Below are positions 13,279 through 15,794 of a stretch of 15,794 bases of DNA, in pieces. A program made the position numbers and the translations under genes. The stretch is from DASVDK01 sp036381125 [NCBI: Thermodesulfobacteriota bacterium] (GTDB taxonomy: Bacteria > DASVDK01): assembly GCA_036381125.1 (NCBI GenBank), contig DASVDK010000236.1:1-15794 (forward strand). Direction: 5' to 3'. Every line of letters starts with the position of its first letter. Positions within the stretch are counted from its first letter, which is position 1. The notes beneath the pieces were generated by a model. The model was not told the DNA's origin and did not search any database. It saw only the letters and a program-made list of their open reading frames with translations.

Positions 13279-14783
13279 CGTCGCGAATGGACCAGCCGGG
13301 GGTCACCCACCTCGGCTTCGACGAGGGGACGATCTTCGAGCGGAGCGTCGAGGGGCGCGAGGGGGCGTCGCTGCCGGCGCTCGACGTGCCCGACGCCGAC
13401 CCGGCCCGCACGATCCCGGCGGCGCTCCTTCGCGAGACGTCGGCCGGCGTCGAGGGGCTCCCCGAGGTGAGCGAGGTGGACGTCGTCCGGCACTTCACCC
13501 GGCTGTCCACCTGGAACTACGCCATCGACCTCGGGTTCTACCCGCTCGGCTCCTGCACGATGAAGTACAACCCCAAGGTCAACGAGGAGGCGGCGAGCCT
13601 GCCCGGCTTCGCGCAGATCCACCCCTACCTCCCCGAGGACCTCGTGCAGGGCGCGCTCGAGCTGATGTGGCACCTCGAGCGGCAGCTCGCGGAGATCACC
13701 GGTCTCTCGCGCGTGACCCTGCAGCCGGCCGCCGGCGCCCACGGGGAGCTGACCGGCGTCCTCATGATCCGCGCCTACCACGAGGCCCAGGGCAGGCCGC
13801 GCAAGAAGGTGCTCGTCCCCGACAGCGCCCACGGCACCAACCCGGCCTCCTCGGCCATGGCCGGCTACGAGGTCGTGACCATCAAGAGCGGGCCCAGGGG
13901 GGTCGTCGAGCCCGCCGCCGTGGCGGCGGCCATGGACGACGAGGTGGCCGCCCTGATGCTGACCAACCCCAACACGCTCGGCCTCTTCGAGGAGCACATC
14001 CTCGAGATCGGCGAGATCGTGAAGGCCAGGGGGGGGCTCCTCTACCTCGACGGCGCCAACACCAACGCCCTCATGGGCGTCGCCAAGCCGGGCGACATGG
14101 GCGTGGACGTCATGCAGATGAACCTGCACAAGACCTTCTCCACGCCGCACGGCGGCGGCGGGCCGGGCTCCGGCGCGGTCGGCGTGTCGGCGCGCGTCGA
14201 GCCCTACCTGCCGGTCCCGCTCGTCGCGAAGGAGGGCGACCGGTACCGGTTCGACTTCGACCGGCCGAAGAGCATCGGCCGGATGAAGGCCTTCTACGGC
14301 AACTTCCTCACGCTCGTCCGCGCGTACACGTACATCTGCTCCATGGGGGCCGACGGGCTCACGGAGGCCTCGCGCACGGCCATCCTCCACGCCAACTACC
14401 TGCGCGCCAGGCTCAGAGGCACCTACGAGCTGCCCTACGACCGGCCCTGCATGCACGAGGTGGTCTTCACCGACAAGCTCCAGAAGAGCCGGTACGACGT
14501 GACGACGCTCGACATCGCCAAGCGGCTCATCGACTACGGCTTCCACCCGCCGACGGTCTACTTCCCGCTCGTCGTGCCGGGCGCGCTCATGATCGAGCCC
14601 ACGGAGACCGAGTCGCTCTCGAGCCTCGACGGGTTCGTCGACGCGATGAAGAAGATCGCCGACGAGGCGGCCAACTCCCCCGACACCGTGCGCAAGGCCC
14701 CGCACTCGACGCGGCTCAAGCGGCTCAACGAGACGAGGGCCGCACGCGAGCCGCGCCTGACCGCGCTCGAGCCCGCCGGATAG
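13275..14783 (+). CDS. gcvPB: glycine dehydrogenase (decarboxylating) subunit 2, P protein beta
   Basis: 502 residues, normal for the C-terminal-half subunit of the split P protein. It carries the PLP-binding lysine, Lys286, in MNLHKTFSTPHGGGGPGSG. Other blocks: FYPLGSCTMKYNPKVNE, QPAAGAHGELTG, DSAHGTNPASSAMAGYEV, MLTNPNTLGLFE and YLDGANTNALMGV. The start overlaps the gcvPA stop; ATG 13287 is a possible alternative. It is the last gene of the folD-gcv operon. Only 22 bases separate it from the converging TonB-family gene, so a shared terminator is expected there. The two-subunit form is typical of many Gram-positives, archaea and deltaproteobacteria-like lineages, whereas enterobacteria use one fused protein. 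Confidence 0.97.
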   Translation: MTSRMDQPGVTHLGFDEGTIFERSVEGREGASLPALDVPDADPARTIPAALLRETSAGVEGLPEVSEVDVVRHFTRLSTWNYAIDLGFYPLGSCTMKYNPKVNEEAASLPGFAQIHPYLPEDLVQGALELMWHLERQLAEITGLSRVTLQPAAGAHGELTGVLMIRAYHEAQGRPRKKVLVPDSAHGTNPASSAMAGYEVVTIKSGPRGVVEPAAVAAAMDDEVAALMLTNPNTLGLFEEHILEIGEIVKARGGLLYLDGANTNALMGVAKPGDMGVDVMQMNLHKTFSTPHGGGGPGSGAVGVSARVEPYLPVPLVAKEGDRYRFDFDRPKSIGRMKAFYGNFLTLVRAYTYICSMGADGLTEASRTAILHANYLRARLRGTYELPYDRPCMHEVVFTDKLQKSRYDVTTLDIAKRLIDYGFHPPTVYFPLVVPGALMIEPTETESLSSLDGFVDAMKKIADEAANSPDTVRKAPHSTRLKRLNETRAAREPRLTALEPAG

Positions 14784-14789
14784 GCGGCG

Positions 14790-14804
14790 GCGCGCCGGGC
14801 GCGC
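14790..14804. terminator. small GC hairpin between convergent genes
   Basis: GCGCGC-CGG-GCGCGC occupies most of the 22-base gap between gcvPB and the TonB-family gene. It is symmetric, so it could work on both strands. There is no T tract. Confidence 0.35.
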
Positions 14805-14805
14805 G

Positions 14806-15794
14806 CTACGGCCTGGCGCGGAACGGGGGCCGGCGGAAGAGGTCGCGCAGATCGCGGTCGTCGGGGCCGAAGTAGGTGATGCGACCGCTGCCGGCCAGGA
14901 CCGCGAAGCCGAAGGGGAAGCGCAGGCGGCCGTCCGGGTCGAGCACGCCGGCCGGCGGGGCGGGGTAGGGGGCGGCCGCCCGCACGGCGCGCACCGCCTC
15001 TTCGTCGAGCGACGGCACGCCGGACGTCCGCGTCACCTCGGCCGACTCCACGCGCCCATCCTTGCCGATCACCAGGAAGAGCTCCGTCAGGGACTCGCGA
15101 GGGATCGACTCGCGCGTCGCGTCGAGCACGCGCTGGGGGTTCCACTGCGCGGCGATGCCTCGCTTGATCTGGTTGAAGTAGTACGCGTACCGGAACTCTC
15201 GGCTGTTGAGGAAGGTCTCCTCGCCCTCTTCGATCCCCGGCAGGTAGTCGGACGCGCGGCCGCCCCCCTGGCCGCCCGCGCCGCGGCGCGGCTCGGCGGC
15301 CCTCGGGTCCAGGCGCGCGAGCTGGCCCGGGCCCGGAAGGAGCCGGTCGAGCCCGGGAAGGGCCCGCCGGGTGTCGTCGCCGTCGCCGTCGGTGTCGGGA
15401 CGCCGGTTCGGATCGGGACTCGTGCGGCCGCGGCTCGTCGCGCCCGGGGAGGCGGGCGGCGGCAGGTCGCGCGGCGGCTCCACGGGAGATTCGCGACGCG
15501 GCGCGGCCGGCGGCGCCTGGCGGGGCGGCTCCACCCGGGCGACCTGCGAGCCGGCGTCGTCCGGCCGCGCGGGAGGCGGCGTTGCGCGGGCCACGGGGGG
15601 CTCGGGTGTCGCGGGGCGCGGCTGGGGCGCTTCTGCGCGCGGCTGCGGGGTCTCGGCCCGCGGCTGCGGCGGCGGGGCCGGCGTTGCCTGTGCCACCGGC
15701 GGCTCCGCGCGGGGCGGCTCGGCCGGCGCAGGCCGCTCGGGCGGCGGCGCGGGGCGCGCCGCCTCGGCCTGCGGCACGGGAGGCGGCGTGGGGC
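14806..15794 (-). CDS. TonB-family energy transducer-like protein (partial, N-terminus off window)
   Basis: The frame stays open to the right edge and the codons there are still Pro-rich (PTPPPVP), so the true start and the expected N-terminal membrane anchor lie outside; GTG 15777 is not a convincing start. About the first 110 visible residues are a Pro/Ala/Arg/Glu linker with imperfect PQPRAE repeats, the kind of rigid rod that spans the periplasm. A charged Asp/Gly-rich stretch (DTDGDGDD) and a Gly-rich segment follow. The last 120 or so residues form a TonB C-terminal domain: YAYYFNQIKRGIAAQWNPQ, LTELFLVIGKDGRVESAEV, then SGVPSLDEEAVRAVRAAAPYPAPP. Such proteins couple inner-membrane proton force (ExbB/ExbD) to outer-membrane receptors. 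It could also be a TolA/AgmX-like protein; no ExbBD or receptor gene is visible here. Confidence 0.85.
   Translation of the reverse strand, partial: PTPPPVPQAEAARPAPPPERPAPAEPPRAEPPVAQATPAPPPQPRAETPQPRAEAPQPRPATPEPPVARATPPPARPDDAGSQVARVEPPRQAPPAAPRRESPVEPPRDLPPPASPGATSRGRTSPDPNRRPDTDGDGDDTRRALPGLDRLLPGPGQLARLDPRAAEPRRGAGGQGGGRASDYLPGIEEGEETFLNSREFRYAYYFNQIKRGIAAQWNPQRVLDATRESIPRESLTELFLVIGKDGRVESAEVTRTSGVPSLDEEAVRAVRAAAPYPAPPAGVLDPDGRLRFPFGFAVLAGSGRITYFGPDDRDLRDLFRRPPFRARP

Overview
The window is about 15.8 kb of very GC-rich, densely coded DNA with no RNA gene, CRISPR array or insertion sequence that I can see. TonB-type and outer-membrane proteins and signal peptides point to a diderm bacterium. 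A DivIVA-like protein next to YggT, a CIRCE heat-shock operator, a sigma-54-type promoter and a two-subunit glycine decarboxylase suggest a deltaproteobacteria-like, Methylomirabilota/Rokubacteria-like or Binatota-like lineage. That taxonomic guess is inference from composition and gene content only.

Layout. (1) 1-681, minus strand: the N-terminal half of a DAO-family FAD oxidoreductase that runs off the left edge. (2) 759-2650, plus strand: a tight run of yggT, divIVA-like, DUF167 (yggU) and a short-chain dehydrogenase; the last three are joined by 4-base stop/start overlaps. (3) 2735-3958, minus strand: an MFS transporter. (4) 4089-8975, plus strand: a CHASE2/HD-GYP membrane protein, then a separately promoted pair made of a secreted FecR-domain protein with eleven exact-length 11-residue Gly/Val repeats and a translationally coupled, probable outer-membrane beta-barrel. 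The pair is preceded by an excellent sigma-54 -24/-12 match and a strong leader hairpin with GGA in its loop. (5) 9043-9450: a CIRCE operator driving a lone FmdB-family zinc-ribbon gene, closed by a 13-bp terminator-like stem. (6) 9537-14783: a folD-gcvT-gcvH-gcvPA-gcvPB one-carbon operon from one promoter. (7) 14806-15794, minus strand: a TonB-family protein whose N-terminus is off the right edge.

How the genes work together. The gcv genes encode the T, H and two-subunit P proteins of the glycine cleavage system, which makes 5,10-methylene-THF. FolD converts that to 10-formyl-THF, so the operon is a glycine-to-formyl-THF module; the L protein (lpd) and lipoylation genes are not here. The 4.1-9.0 kb block is the best candidate for an undescribed system: an envelope-sensing cyclic-di-GMP phosphodiesterase candidate next to a secreted repeat protein and its partner barrel.

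No gene-free stretch exceeds 300 bases. The longest gaps are 6108-6366 (sigma-54 promoter and leader hairpin), 3959-4088 (divergent promoter region), 8976-9113 (terminator-like hairpin and CIRCE) and 9438-9536 (terminator and folD promoter).
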